Assembly (NCBI RefSeq): GCF_021729035.1
Contig: NZ_JAJSAP010000010.1
Location: forward strand, 1-64,000
DNA: 64,000 nt
Reading direction: 5' to 3'
Origin: Microbulbifer sediminum
GTDB taxonomy: Bacteria > Pseudomonadota > Gammaproteobacteria > Pseudomonadales > Cellvibrionaceae
Position 1 is the stretch's first letter, and each line of letters starts with the position of its first letter. Under the pieces are notes generated by a model. The model saw only the letters and a program-made list of their open reading frames with translations. It made no database searches and had not been told where the DNA came from. Made by a program: the position numbers and the translations under genes. Of the stretch, positions 55,852 through 64,000 are shown one piece after another.

Positions 55852-57078
55852 TCAGAGCAGCCCGAATGCCGACATCAGGCTGCGGCCGCCGAGCATGAAC
55901 GTTACCAGCAATACCAGCAGCCCGGCCAGGTTCTGCCAGCGGGAATTGCGGTATTCGCCGAGCCTGGGCGTATTCATTTCCCACAGCAGGAATCCGGTAA
56001 CAATGGGCAGCAACAGGCCGTTGGCTACCTGGGCAAACCAGATTACCTGCACCGGCTTCATTTCCAGCGTGGCGATCCCCGCGCCGGTGACCAGTACCGC
56101 GATCCACAGGCTGCGAAAGCCCGTGGACCTGAGATCGGGACGCAGGCCCAGGGCGCCGCCCAGGGCGTAGGCGGCTGCCAGTGGGGCAGTAACCGCCGAG
56201 GAAATACCTGCGGCGAAAAGGCCCACTCCCATCATGGCGGTGGCGAGGTCGCCGAACAGTGGCCGCATGGAGGTGGCAATATCGGCGGCCCCCTGCAACT
56301 CCAGCTGGTGCCGGAAGAAAGCCGCTGCAGCAGTGGCGACAATGGCCATGGAGATCAGCCCACCGAGGGGGATGGAAAAAAGGATATCGCTGCGCGCGCG
56401 GGAAAGATCGCGCGGATCACGCCACTTGCGGCTGGCACTCGCACTGTGCAGGAACAGGTTGTAGGGCACCACGGTGGTTCCCACCAGGGCGATCACGGTC
56501 AGGGCCGCACCTTTCGGCAGTTGCGGCACCAGCAGTCCGCGAAGCAGGGCGGGAATATCGGGCCGGCTGATGAGGAAGGTGGCCAGGAATGCCAGGCTCA
56601 TCAGGCCCACCAGGGCGATCAGGGACTTTTCCACCAGGCGGTAGCTGCCACTCCACAGCAGTGCAAAGGCCACCAGGGCGATCAGCAGGGCCCAGGGATT
56701 GAAGGCCCGGGCGGATGGGTCCCCATCACCGGTGAGGGCGCGAAGGCCCATGCTGGCGCCGGCGATATTGCCGCCCTGATAGGCGGCATTGCCCACCAGG
56801 ATGGCGCTGGCCACCAGGGCGATGGCGGCGAATCGCGGCAGCGGCCGGCGAAAGGACTCGCGGATATTTTCCCCGAGGCCGCGGCCGGTGACCACGCCCA
56901 GGCGCGCGGCCATTTCCTGCAGCACCACGCTGGCGAGTACCGCGAACAGCAGTGCCCAGAGCAGGGCGTAGCCATAGTTGGCGCCGGCGAGGCTGGCGGT
57001 GACCACGGTACCGGGGCCGATAAAAGCCGCCGCGACCATGGTTGCGGGACCGATATTCAGGTGTTTGCCGATTTTCAT
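55852..57078 (-). CDS. Divergent Nramp-family membrane transporter
   Basis: A 408-residue membrane protein with about ten or eleven hydrophobic segments. It aligns with Nramp/MntH over the whole length. The TM1 motif DPGN reads GPGT (residues 21-24) and the TM6 motif MPH reads VPY (204-206), so the canonical Mn/Fe ligands are missing. Such divergent members may carry other ions or substrates, so manganese or iron transport should not be assumed. It follows the GNAT gene by 18 bp in a leftward uvrA-GNAT-transporter unit. Confidence 0.85.
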   Translation of the reverse strand: MKIGKHLNIGPATMVAAAFIGPGTVVTASLAGANYGYALLWALLFAVLASVVLQEMAARLGVVTGRGLGENIRESFRRPLPRFAAIALVASAILVGNAAYQGGNIAGASMGLRALTGDGDPSARAFNPWALLIALVAFALLWSGSYRLVEKSLIALVGLMSLAFLATFLISRPDIPALLRGLLVPQLPKGAALTVIALVGTTVVPYNLFLHSASASRKWRDPRDLSRARSDILFSIPLGGLISMAIVATAAAAFFRHQLELQGAADIATSMRPLFGDLATAMMGVGLFAAGISSAVTAPLAAAYALGGALGLRPDLRSTGFRSLWIAVLVTGAGIATLEMKPVQVIWFAQVANGLLLPIVTGFLLWEMNTPRLGEYRNSRWQNLAGLLVLLVTFMLGGRSLMSAFGLL

Positions 57079-57096
57079 TATTTTTATGTTCTGCTG

Positions 57097-57594
57097 TTAA
57101 TTGGCGTAGAGGTGGAGCCCTGTTTCTTCCGGGGTTAAATCGACCTGCCGCTCGAACTGCATGCCCACTTTTTTCAGCACCCGGACCGAGCCTGAATTTT
57201 CCGGTTGCACCAGGCCCACGATCCGTTGCAGTCCCATTTCCCCGCGACCGTAGAGCATGACAGCCTGTGCAGATTCGGTGGCCAGTCCGCGCCCCCAGTA
57301 CGCGGGCAGGAATCGGTAGCCGATATCCACCTCTTTGATTTCCGGTACAAACTTGAGGCCGCAGAAGCCAACCAGGTGGCCCGTGGTCTTCTCGATACAG
57401 GCCAGGCGACCGAAGCCCCGCTCGCGGTAATCGCGCAGCGGTTTGCTTTTCAGGGCCTCGGTGGCCTCGGCCAGTGAGGCGAACGGGGCCTGGCCGGTGT
57501 AGCGGACCACTGCGGGGTCGGCGCTGAGGGCATAGAAGCCCGGCGCATCGTCCAGCGTGAATTTTCGCAGTAGCAGTCGCGCCGTTTCTATCAC
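57097..57594 (-). CDS. GNAT acetyltransferase, RimJ/RimL-like
   Basis: A 165-residue protein. It starts MIETARLLLRKFTLDDAPGFYAL and has the acetyl-CoA-binding motif in YWGRGLATESAQAVM, followed by LVQPENSGSVRVLKKVGM. This matches N-acetyltransferases of the RimJ/RimL type; the substrate cannot be told. It begins 14 bp after the uvrA stop and so is probably on the uvrA transcript. Confidence 0.88.
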   Translation of the reverse strand: MIETARLLLRKFTLDDAPGFYALSADPAVVRYTGQAPFASLAEATEALKSKPLRDYRERGFGRLACIEKTTGHLVGFCGLKFVPEIKEVDIGYRFLPAYWGRGLATESAQAVMLYGRGEMGLQRIVGLVQPENSGSVRVLKKVGMQFERQVDLTPEETGLHLYAN

Positions 57595-57608
57595 CGGTAA
57601 CAGTGCCG

Positions 57609-60434
57609 TTATTGCAGCATCGGCTTCAGGAAGCGCCCGGTGTGGGAAACCTCCATTTCCGCGACTTCCTCGGGGCTGCCGGTGGCGATGATTTCGCCAC
57701 CACCGGAGCCGCCCTCGGGGCCCAGGTCGACAATCCAGTCGGCGGTCTTGATCACATCCAGGTTGTGCTCGATCACCACCACGGTATTGCCGTGATCGCG
57801 CAGCCGGTGCAGTACGTCGAGCAGTAGCTGGATATCGGCAAAATGCAGCCCGGTGGTGGGCTCGTCGAGGATATACAGCGTCTGGCCGGTGTCCCGCTTG
57901 GACAGCTCCCGGGACAGCTTCACCCGCTGCGCCTCACCGCCGGACAGGGTGGTGGCCGCCTGGCCCAGCTTGATATAGGACAGGCCCACATCCATCAGGG
58001 TCTGCAGTTTCTTGGCGATGGCCGGCACCGGGTCGAAGAACTCGCGGGCCTCCTCCACCGTCATCTCGAGGACCTCGTTGATGTTCTTGCCCTTGTAGTG
58101 CACCTCGAGGGTCTCGCGGTTGTAGCGCTTGCCCTTGCAGGTGTCGCAGGGCACGTAGATATCCGGCAGGAAGTGCATCTCCACCTTGATCACGCCATCG
58201 CCCTGACAGGCCTCGCAGCGACCGCCCTTGACGTTGAAGCTGAAGCGCCCGGGCTTGTAGCCGCGGGAGCGGGCTTCCTGGGTGCCGGCGAAGAGCTCGC
58301 GGATCGGGGTGAAGATCCCGGTGTAGGTGGCGGGATTCGACCGCGGCGTGCGGCCGATAGGGCTCTGGTCGATATCCACGCACTTGTCGAAATGCTCCAG
58401 GCCGTGGACCGCCTCGTGGGGGGCGGCCTTGAGGGTGGTGGCCTTGTTCAGCGCTGTCGCCGCCAGGGGGTAAAGGGTGGCGTTGACGAGGGTGGACTTG
58501 CCCGAGCCGGATACGCCGGTCACACAGGTGAGCAGGCCCACTGGAATCTCCAGGTCGACCTCCTTGAGGTTGTTGCCGCTGGCGCCCTCGATACGCAACA
58601 TATAATCCGGATCCGGCAGGTAGCGCTCCTCGGGTACGGCGATCTCCTTGGCGCCGGACAGGTACTGACCGGTAAGCGAGCGCTCACAGGCGGTGATGCT
58701 CTCTGCGGGCCCCGCGGCCACGACCTCGCCGCCGTGCACGCCGGCACCGGGGCCGATATCCACGATGTAGTCGGCACTGCGGATGGCGTCCTCGTCGTGC
58801 TCCACCACGATCACCGTATTGCCCAGGTCGCGCAGGTGGGTGAGGGTGGCCAGCAGGCGCTCGTTGTCGCGCTGGTGCAGCCCGATGGAGGGTTCGTCGA
58901 GGATATACATCACGCCCACCAGGCCGGCGCCGATCTGGCTGGCCAGGCGGATGCGCTGGGCCTCACCGCCGGACAGTGTCTCGGCACTGCGATTGAGGGT
59001 CAGGTAGTTGAGGCCCACATCCACCAGGAAACGGAAGCGGTCCCGCAACTCCTTGAGGATCTTGTCGGCAATCTCTTTCTGTGCGCCCTGGAAGGTGATC
59101 TGGTGGTCGAAGTAATCAAAGGCATCGCCCACCGGCAATTCGGTGATCTGCGCCAGGGTGCGGTCGTTCACGAATACATTGCGCGCCTCGCGGCGCAGGC
59201 GCGTGCCGCCGCACTCAGGGCAGTTCTGGGTGCTGAGGTATTTGGCCAGCTCGTCGCGCACCGACTGCGACTCGGTGTCGCGGTAGCGGCGCTGGAAATT
59301 GGGGATGATGCCCTCGAAGGTATGCCGGCGCACCGTTACATCGCCGCGGTCGTTGACGTAGCTGAAGTCGATGACCTCGTCGCCGCTGCCGTGCAGTATC
59401 ACTTCTCGGTGGGCCTTGCGCAGCTTGTTCCAGGGCTTGTCCAGGTTAAAGCCATAGTGCTCTGCCAGCGAGTCGAGCATATGGTAGTAGTAGATGTTGC
59501 GGCGGTCCCAGCCGCGGATGGCGCCCTCGGAGATGCTGCTCTCCGGGTCCAGGATCACCTTGTCTTCGTCGAAGAACTGCTTGACCCCCAGGCCATCGCA
59601 GCTGGGGCAGGCGCCGGCCGGGTTGTTGAATGAGAACAGCCGCGGTTCCAGCTCGTTCAGTGAGTAATCACATACCGGGCAGGCGTGGCGGGCGGAGAAC
59701 AGGCGGTCCTCCTGGTCGCCGTCCATGAAGCTGATGGAGGCGATGCCCTCGGTCAGGGTGAGGGCCGTCTCGAATGACTCGGACAGGCGCAGTTGCAGGT
59801 CATCACGTACCTTGAACCGATCCACCACCACTTCGATCGTGTGCTTCTTGCGTTTGTCCAGCTTGGGGGTGTCGTCCAGGTCGCAGACCACGCCGTCAAT
59901 CCGTGCGCGAACGAAGCCGTCACGGCGCAGCCGCTCGAATACGTGCAGGTGTTCGCCCTTGCGGTCGCGCACCACCGGTGCCAGCAGCATCAGCTTGCTG
60001 CCCTCCGGCAGCGCCAGCACCTGGTCGACCATCTGGCTGACGGTCTGGGCCTGCAGGGGTTCGGCGTGGTCGGGGCAGCGCGGCTCGCCCACCCGGGCAA
60101 ACAGCAGGCGCAGGTAGTCGTAGATCTCGGTAATGGTGCCCACGGTGGAGCGCGGGTTGTGGGAGGTGGATTTCTGCTCGATGGAGATGGCCGGGGACAG
60201 GCCCTCCACGGTATCCACGTCCGGCTTTTCCATCATCGACAGGAACTGCCGGGCGTAGGTGGACAGCGACTCCACGTAGCGGCGCTGGCCTTCGGCATAA
60301 AGGGTGTCGAAGGCCAGTGAGGACTTGCCGGAACCGGAAAGCCCGGTGATCACGATCAGTTTATCGCGGGGAATATCCAGGTCGATATTCTTCAGGTTGT
60401 GGGTGCGCGCACCCCGGACATAAATCGTATCCAC
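57609..60434 (-). CDS. uvrA: Excinuclease ABC subunit A
   Basis: A 941-residue damage-recognition ATPase of nucleotide excision repair. The first Walker A is [28 protein letters not shown], and the second is [11 protein letters not shown]. The two zinc sites are CPVC ... CPSC near residues 250-280 and CEAC ... CDTC near 735-760, and both signature LSGGEAQR blocks are present. Length is the family's (940). It heads a leftward unit; a promoter candidate lies 26 bp upstream. I found no LexA site with the correct spacing. Confidence 0.99.
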   Translation of the reverse strand: MDTIYVRGARTHNLKNIDLDIPRDKLIVITGLSGSGKSSLAFDTLYAEGQRRYVESLSTYARQFLSMMEKPDVDTVEGLSPAISIEQKSTSHNPRSTVGTITEIYDYLRLLFARVGEPRCPDHAEPLQAQTVSQMVDQVLALPEGSKLMLLAPVVRDRKGEHLHVFERLRRDGFVRARIDGVVCDLDDTPKLDKRKKHTIEVVVDRFKVRDDLQLRLSESFETALTLTEGIASISFMDGDQEDRLFSARHACPVCDYSLNELEPRLFSFNNPAGACPSCDGLGVKQFFDEDKVILDPESSISEGAIRGWDRRNIYYYHMLDSLAEHYGFNLDKPWNKLRKAHREVILHGSGDEVIDFSYVNDRGDVTVRRHTFEGIIPNFQRRYRDTESQSVRDELAKYLSTQNCPECGGTRLRREARNVFVNDRTLAQITELPVGDAFDYFDHQITFQGAQKEIADKILKELRDRFRFLVDVGLNYLTLNRSAETLSGGEAQRIRLASQIGAGLVGVMYILDEPSIGLHQRDNERLLATLTHLRDLGNTVIVVEHDEDAIRSADYIVDIGPGAGVHGGEVVAAGPAESITACERSLTGQYLSGAKEIAVPEERYLPDPDYMLRIEGASGNNLKEVDLEIPVGLLTCVTGVSGSGKSTLVNATLYPLAATALNKATTLKAAPHEAVHGLEHFDKCVDIDQSPIGRTPRSNPATYTGIFTPIRELFAGTQEARSRGYKPGRFSFNVKGGRCEACQGDGVIKVEMHFLPDIYVPCDTCKGKRYNRETLEVHYKGKNINEVLEMTVEEAREFFDPVPAIAKKLQTLMDVGLSYIKLGQAATTLSGGEAQRVKLSRELSKRDTGQTLYILDEPTTGLHFADIQLLLDVLHRLRDHGNTVVVIEHNLDVIKTADWIVDLGPEGGSGGGEIIATGSPEEVAEMEVSHTGRFLKPMLQ

Positions 60435-60467
60435 GCAGCATCCTGTGGTTTGGTCGGAAAACAGGCA

Positions 60468-60495
60468 AGTATAATCTCTCCGGCACTTGTGCCAA
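60468..60495 (-). promoter_or_regulatory. Candidate leftward promoter of uvrA
   Basis: On the minus strand TTGGCA (plus 60490-60495) and TATACT (plus 60468-60473) are 16 bp apart. A GGCAC-TT-GTGCC palindrome at 60482-60493 overlaps the -35. On the plus strand TATAAT at 60470-60475 could serve manC, but its -35 is poor. Confidence 0.5.
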
Positions 60496-60540
60496 AATCT
60501 GGCTCCAAATCAACCACCCTTACCACCGGAACGGATATCC

Positions 60541-61956
60541 ATGATTCCCGTGATTCTCTGCGGCGGCACCGGCTCGCGCCTGTGGCCGCTCTCCCGTGAA
60601 GCCTACCCGAAACAGTTCCTGCCGCTGGCGGGCAGCGAAACCATGCTGCAGGCCACCGCCATGCGCCTGGACGGCATCGCGAATGTGGCGGCGCCGATCC
60701 TGGTCTGCAACGAGGAGCACCGCTTTGCCGCGGCCGAGCAGCTGCAGGAGATTGGCCGTTCGGCACAGTCGATCCTGCTGGAGCCCTGCGCCCGCAATAC
60801 CGCGCCGGCCATCGCACTCGCGGCACTGGCCGCACTCGAGGACGCGGGCGAGGGCGATGAGCCAATGCTGCTGGTACTGCCGGCCGACCATGCGGTAACT
60901 GATGTACCGGCGTTCGAGCGAGCGGTGGACAGCGCCCGTGAACTGGCGAAACGCGGTCACCTGGTCACCTTCGGCATCGTGCCCACCTGTGCCGAGACCG
61001 GCTACGGTTACATCCGTCGCGGCGAGGACCTGGGGGAGGGTGCCTGGAAGGTGGCCGATTTTGTCGAGAAGCCGGATGCCGCGACCGCGGAGCGCTACCT
61101 GGACAGCGGCGACTACAGCTGGAACAGCGGCATGTTCCTGTTCCGCGCCTCGCGCTACCTGGAGGAGCTGCGCGAATACCGGCCGGATATTCTCGAAGCC
61201 TGCCGGGCGGCCTTCGCCGGTGCGGCGCGGGACCTGGATTTCACCCGGGTCGACGCCGCAGCCTTCGCGGCCTGCGACAGCGAATCGGTGGATTACGCGG
61301 TGATGGAGCGCACCGAGTCCGCGGCGGTGGTGCCGATGGCGGCGGGCTGGAGTGATGTGGGCTCCTGGTCTGCGCTATGGGAGCTGGCGGAGAAGGACAG
61401 CGACGGCAACCGGCTGCACGGCGACGTGTTGGCGGAGGATGCCAGCGGTTGCCTGGTGCACGGGGACAATCGCCTGGTGAGCCTGCTGGGGGTGCGTGAC
61501 CTGGTGGTGGTGGATACCGACGATGCGATATTGATCGCCGACAAGGGCCGTGTGCAGGAGGTCAAGAAACTGGTACAGCGACTGGACCAATCCGGTCGCG
61601 GCGAGGCGCGGGCACACCGCAAGGTCTATCGCCCCTGGGGATATTACGACTCCATCGACGCCGGTCCCCGTTTCCAGGTAAAGCGCATCGTGGTGAAACC
61701 GGGTCGCCAGCTGTCGCTGCAGATGCACCACCATCGGGCGGAGCACTGGATCGTGGTGCGCGGCACCGCCCGTGTGACCCGCGGTGAGGAAGAGCTGCTG
61801 GTGACGGAAAATGAATCCACTTACATCCCGCTGGGGGTGACCCACCGGCTGGAAAATCCGGGTTCCATCCCGCTGGAGCTGATCGAGGTCCAGTCCGGCA
61901 GCTACCTGGGAGAGGACGATATCGTCCGCCTGGAAGACAAATACGGGCGTAGCTGA
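60541..61956 (+). CDS. manC: Mannose-1-phosphate guanylyltransferase / mannose-6-phosphate isomerase
   Basis: A 471-residue bifunctional enzyme for GDP-mannose, the precursor of surface polysaccharides. The N-terminal nucleotidyltransferase has [24 protein letters not shown] and [14 protein letters not shown]; the C-terminal cupin isomerase has [23 protein letters not shown]. The ATG at 60541 gives the family start MIPVILCGG; 18 upstream codons are open but not conserved. It stands between uvrA and the MFS gene, which in Pseudomonas are usually adjacent. Confidence 0.95.
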   Translation: MIPVILCGGTGSRLWPLSREAYPKQFLPLAGSETMLQATAMRLDGIANVAAPILVCNEEHRFAAAEQLQEIGRSAQSILLEPCARNTAPAIALAALAALEDAGEGDEPMLLVLPADHAVTDVPAFERAVDSARELAKRGHLVTFGIVPTCAETGYGYIRRGEDLGEGAWKVADFVEKPDAATAERYLDSGDYSWNSGMFLFRASRYLEELREYRPDILEACRAAFAGAARDLDFTRVDAAAFAACDSESVDYAVMERTESAAVVPMAAGWSDVGSWSALWELAEKDSDGNRLHGDVLAEDASGCLVHGDNRLVSLLGVRDLVVVDTDDAILIADKGRVQEVKKLVQRLDQSGRGEARAHRKVYRPWGYYDSIDAGPRFQVKRIVVKPGRQLSLQMHHHRAEHWIVVRGTARVTRGEEELLVTENESTYIPLGVTHRLENPGSIPLELIEVQSGSYLGEDDIVRLEDKYGRS

Positions 61957-62069
61957 CCACAAGGCAGGCTCGACGGCGCGGTTCCGGTTCCCAACCGGGG
62001 CCCCGCCGCTGTTACAATGCGCGCCCATTGATGTTGTGCGCCCGGATTGCCGGATGAACCCCTCTGCCC

Positions 62070-63239
62070 ATGAATGCCACTGAACGACGTGCCCTGATGG
62101 GGCTCGCCTCGCTTTACATATTTCGCATGCTCGGCCTGTTTATGGTGCTGCCGGTACTGTCCGTTTACGGTGCCGGCTATAGCCATAGCACACCGTTCCT
62201 GCTGGGTATTGCCCTGGGCGCCTACGGGTTGAGCCAGGCCGTGCTGCAGGTGCCGCTGGGCATCCTGTCGGACCGCTGGGGGCGCAAGCCGGTCATTTTC
62301 CTCGGGTTGGGGGTGTTTGCCCTCGGCAGCGCGGTGGCGGCCAACACCGACTCCGTTTACGGCCTGATTGCCGGCCGGGTGCTGCAGGGCTGCGGAGCCA
62401 TTGCCGCAGCGACCATGGCGCTGATGGCGGACCTGACCCGGGACGAGAACCGCGGCAAGGCGATGGCGGCGATCGGGGCTGCCATCGGGGTATCATTTAT
62501 GCTCGCGGTCATGCTGGGGCCGGTGCTGGCGGGCGCCGGCGGGCTGGCGGCGATTTTCTGGGTGACCGCCGGGTTGGCGCTGTTGGGCATGCTGATGCTC
62601 TGGCGCCTGGTACCGACACCGGCGGAATCCGCGCGGCCGGCGGTGAACCGTGCCGGCTTCCGGGAGCTGCTGGCCAGCGGCAACACCTGGCAACTGGTCA
62701 GCGGAGTGTTCTTTTCCCACCTGCTGCTGACCGCCCTGTTTGTGCCTCTGCCACTGGTACTGGTGGAGAAGCTGGGCGTGCCCGGGGCCGGGCACTGGAA
62801 AATATACGGACCGCTGATGCTGGGCGCCTTCGTGGTGATGCTGCCGCTGATGCGGCAAGCCGAGCGCCAGGGGCGTGTGCGCCAGGCGATGGCACTTGCC
62901 CTGCTGGGCCTGGGGGCTGGCAGTGCCGCCCTGGTGGTGCCGACAGGCCCCGTGGGGCTGCTGGCGTTACTGGCGTTGTTCTTTATCGCCTTCAACCTGC
63001 TTGAGGCGCTGTTGCCGGCCCAGCTGACGCGCACCGCACCGGCGGAATCCCGCGGCGCGGCCAGCGGCCTGTACGCAACCTTCCAGTTCCTGGGGGCATT
63101 TGCCGGGGGCAGCCTGGGCGGATACCTGTTCGGAGCCGGCGGCGCGCCCTGGGTCGCCGGGCTGGGCGGCGTGGTGCTGGTGGCCTGGGGGCTGCTGTGG
63201 TGGTTCCTGCGGGAGCGCCGGCAGCTGGCGCCCGGCTGA
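62070..63239 (+). CDS. MFS transporter
   Basis: A 389-residue membrane protein with about 12 hydrophobic segments and the MFS motif A, GILSDRWGRKPV, between helices 2 and 3. LQGCGAIAAATMALMADLT is the motif C-like region of drug-proton antiporters. The gene occupies the slot between uvrA and ssb known in Pseudomonas, where the family is YajR/Bcr-like. Substrate not deducible. Confidence 0.92.
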   Translation: MNATERRALMGLASLYIFRMLGLFMVLPVLSVYGAGYSHSTPFLLGIALGAYGLSQAVLQVPLGILSDRWGRKPVIFLGLGVFALGSAVAANTDSVYGLIAGRVLQGCGAIAAATMALMADLTRDENRGKAMAAIGAAIGVSFMLAVMLGPVLAGAGGLAAIFWVTAGLALLGMLMLWRLVPTPAESARPAVNRAGFRELLASGNTWQLVSGVFFSHLLLTALFVPLPLVLVEKLGVPGAGHWKIYGPLMLGAFVVMLPLMRQAERQGRVRQAMALALLGLGAGSAALVVPTGPVGLLALLALFFIAFNLLEALLPAQLTRTAPAESRGAASGLYATFQFLGAFAGGSLGGYLFGAGGAPWVAGLGGVVLVAWGLLWWFLRERRQLAPG

Positions 63240-63272
63240 GCTGGGCACCCCGGCGGCGACTGTTGTATGCTG

Positions 63273-63288
63273 CTGGATAAAAATACAC
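63273..63288 (+). promoter_or_regulatory. Degenerate LexA-box-like site before ssb
   Basis: CTGG-ATAAAAAT-ACAC has the CTG-N10-ACA-like spacing of the LexA box (CTGT-N8-ACAG), with one mismatch in each arm. It lies about 135 bp before ssb, which is an SOS gene in some relatives. Weak call. Confidence 0.3.
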
Positions 63289-63422
63289 TGGTTGCAGGGG
63301 GCAACCGTCCGGTGGTGCCGTTGTTGCGGCGCCAGCCGGTGTTACGGACAGCCTGAGACTATTTACTAGACCATTTGATAATTGCCGCCCGGGGTGTACC
63401 GCGGGCGAAAGAGGAGAGGGCC

Positions 63423-64000
63423 ATGGCCAAGGGTATTAACAAAGTCATCCTGATCGGCAATCTGGGCGCTGACCCGGAAACCCGCTATATGCCGAGCGGT
63501 GGTGCGGTCACCAACGTCAACCTGGCGACTTCCGAAACCTGGAAGGACAAGCAGACCGGCCAGCAGCAGGAACGTACCGAGTGGCACCGGGTGGTGTTCT
63601 TCAACCGTCTGGCGGAGATCGCCGGCGAGTACCTGCGCAAGGGCAGCAAGGTGTATATCGAAGGTTCTCTGCGCACGCGTAAGTGGCAGGACAAGAACAG
63701 CGGCCAGGATCGCTACACCACTGAAATCGTTGCCAACGAGATGCAGATGCTCGACAGCCGCGGTGGAGACCAGGGTGGCTATGGCCAGGGCATGGGCAAC
63801 CAGGGTGGTTACGGCCAGCAGAACCAGGGTGGTTACGGCCAGCAGAACCAGGGTGGCTTCCAGCAGGGCGGCGACCCCTATGCCCAGGGCAACCAGGGGC
63901 GTTCCGCACCCTCGCCCATGGCCCCCTCAAACCAGCCGCCGTCTAACCAGCAGCCGAACCAGGCGCCTGCTGGCGGTTTCGACAACAGCTTTGATGACGA
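63423..64000 (+). CDS. ssb: Single-stranded DNA-binding protein, truncated by window end
   Basis: The first 192 codons of SSB. The OB-fold opens [19 protein letters not shown] and includes [30 protein letters not shown] Gly/Gln-rich linker from about residue 113 follows, with a tandem GGYGQQNQ repeat, then a Pro/Asn/Gln-rich part. The expected acidic DDDIPF tip lies beyond the edge; the frame reaches FDNSFDD there. AGAGGAGAG precedes the ATG. Confidence 0.97.
   Translation, partial: MAKGINKVILIGNLGADPETRYMPSGGAVTNVNLATSETWKDKQTGQQQERTEWHRVVFFNRLAEIAGEYLRKGSKVYIEGSLRTRKWQDKNSGQDRYTTEIVANEMQMLDSRGGDQGGYGQGMGNQGGYGQQNQGGYGQQNQGGFQQGGDPYAQGNQGRSAPSPMAPSNQPPSNQQPNQAPAGGFDNSFDD
63801..63856 (+). 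repeat. 24-bp tandem repeat in the ssb linker
   Basis: Two exact 24-bp units (63801-63824 and 63825-63848), each beginning CAGGGTGGTTAC, and a partial third. They encode the repeated QGGYGQQN of the disordered linker and could vary in number between strains. Confidence 0.8.

Noticed and set aside
55846..57138. A 430-codon plus-strand frame opposite the Nramp-like gene
   Set aside because: The translation is Gly/Gln/His-rich without membrane or domain pattern, while the minus strand gives a full transporter.
57843..59633. A 596-codon plus-strand frame opposite uvrA
   Set aside because: It is antisense to clearly coding uvrA and its translation is low-complexity Gly/Ala/His/Leu, typical of a shadow frame.
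60442..60465. CCTGT ... ACAGG inverted arms before uvrA as a LexA box
   Set aside because: The arms are 14 bases apart; the LexA site needs CTGT-N8-ACAG.

Overview
The window looks like chromosomal DNA of a GC-rich gammaproteobacterium of the Cellvibrionales / Pseudomonas-like type, possibly Microbulbifer or a relative. This rests on gene order and protein resemblance read by eye, not on a search. The supporting signs are the tRNA-tufB-secE-nusG-rplKAJL-rpoBC-rpsLG-fusA-tufA block, followed by full S10, spc and alpha operons, a long-form S14, a Cys-type L36, and a uvrA ... MFS ... ssb neighbourhood.

Layout. 1-829 is a gene-free stretch with three copies of a 30-bp element that begins with a DnaA-box-like sequence. 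830-5902 is a leftward cluster: a bactofilin, a protein of two tandem methyltransferase-like halves, a MotA/ZorA-like channel protein with a coiled-coil tail, an OmpA/MotB (ZorB-like) partner, and a cysteine-rich protein of unknown function. The last four genes overlap end to end. This is the best candidate for an undescribed system: it resembles the ZorAB motor of Zorya anti-phage defence but has none of the known Zorya effectors. 6347-11821 holds a YdhF-type aldo/keto reductase, an unknown protein, and a three-gene unit (exported alpha/beta hydrolase plus NatAB-like ABC exporter). 11873-15523 holds alr, birA, coaX and a SPOR-domain gene.

15657-34745 is the tRNA (Thr, Tyr, Gly, Thr)-tufB-tRNA-Trp-secE-nusG-rplK-rplA-rplJ-rplL-rpoB-rpoC-rpsL-rpsG-fusA-tufA block. 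Several control elements can be read: sigma70-like promoters, an L10 leader, an attenuator before rpoB, a terminator-like hairpin just before rpsL, and an intrinsic terminator after tufA. The two tuf genes are essentially identical at DNA level except at their extreme ends. Two leftward accessory genes (DUF839/PhoX-like and YbaK-like) separate tufA from rpsJ, and the S10 operon has its own consensus promoter and leader hairpin. 37300-51338 carries the S10, spc and alpha operons, rpsJ to rplQ, including rpmJ (38 codons).

51439-64000 is mixed: a DUF1315 protein, an unknown membrane-anchored protein, a secreted pectinacetylesterase-family protein, a decayed penicillin-acylase-family pseudogene, a leftward uvrA-GNAT-Nramp unit (the Nramp protein lacks the canonical metal-binding motifs), manC/cpsB, an MFS transporter, and ssb running off the right edge. 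I saw no CRISPR array, insertion sequence, prophage or rRNA gene.
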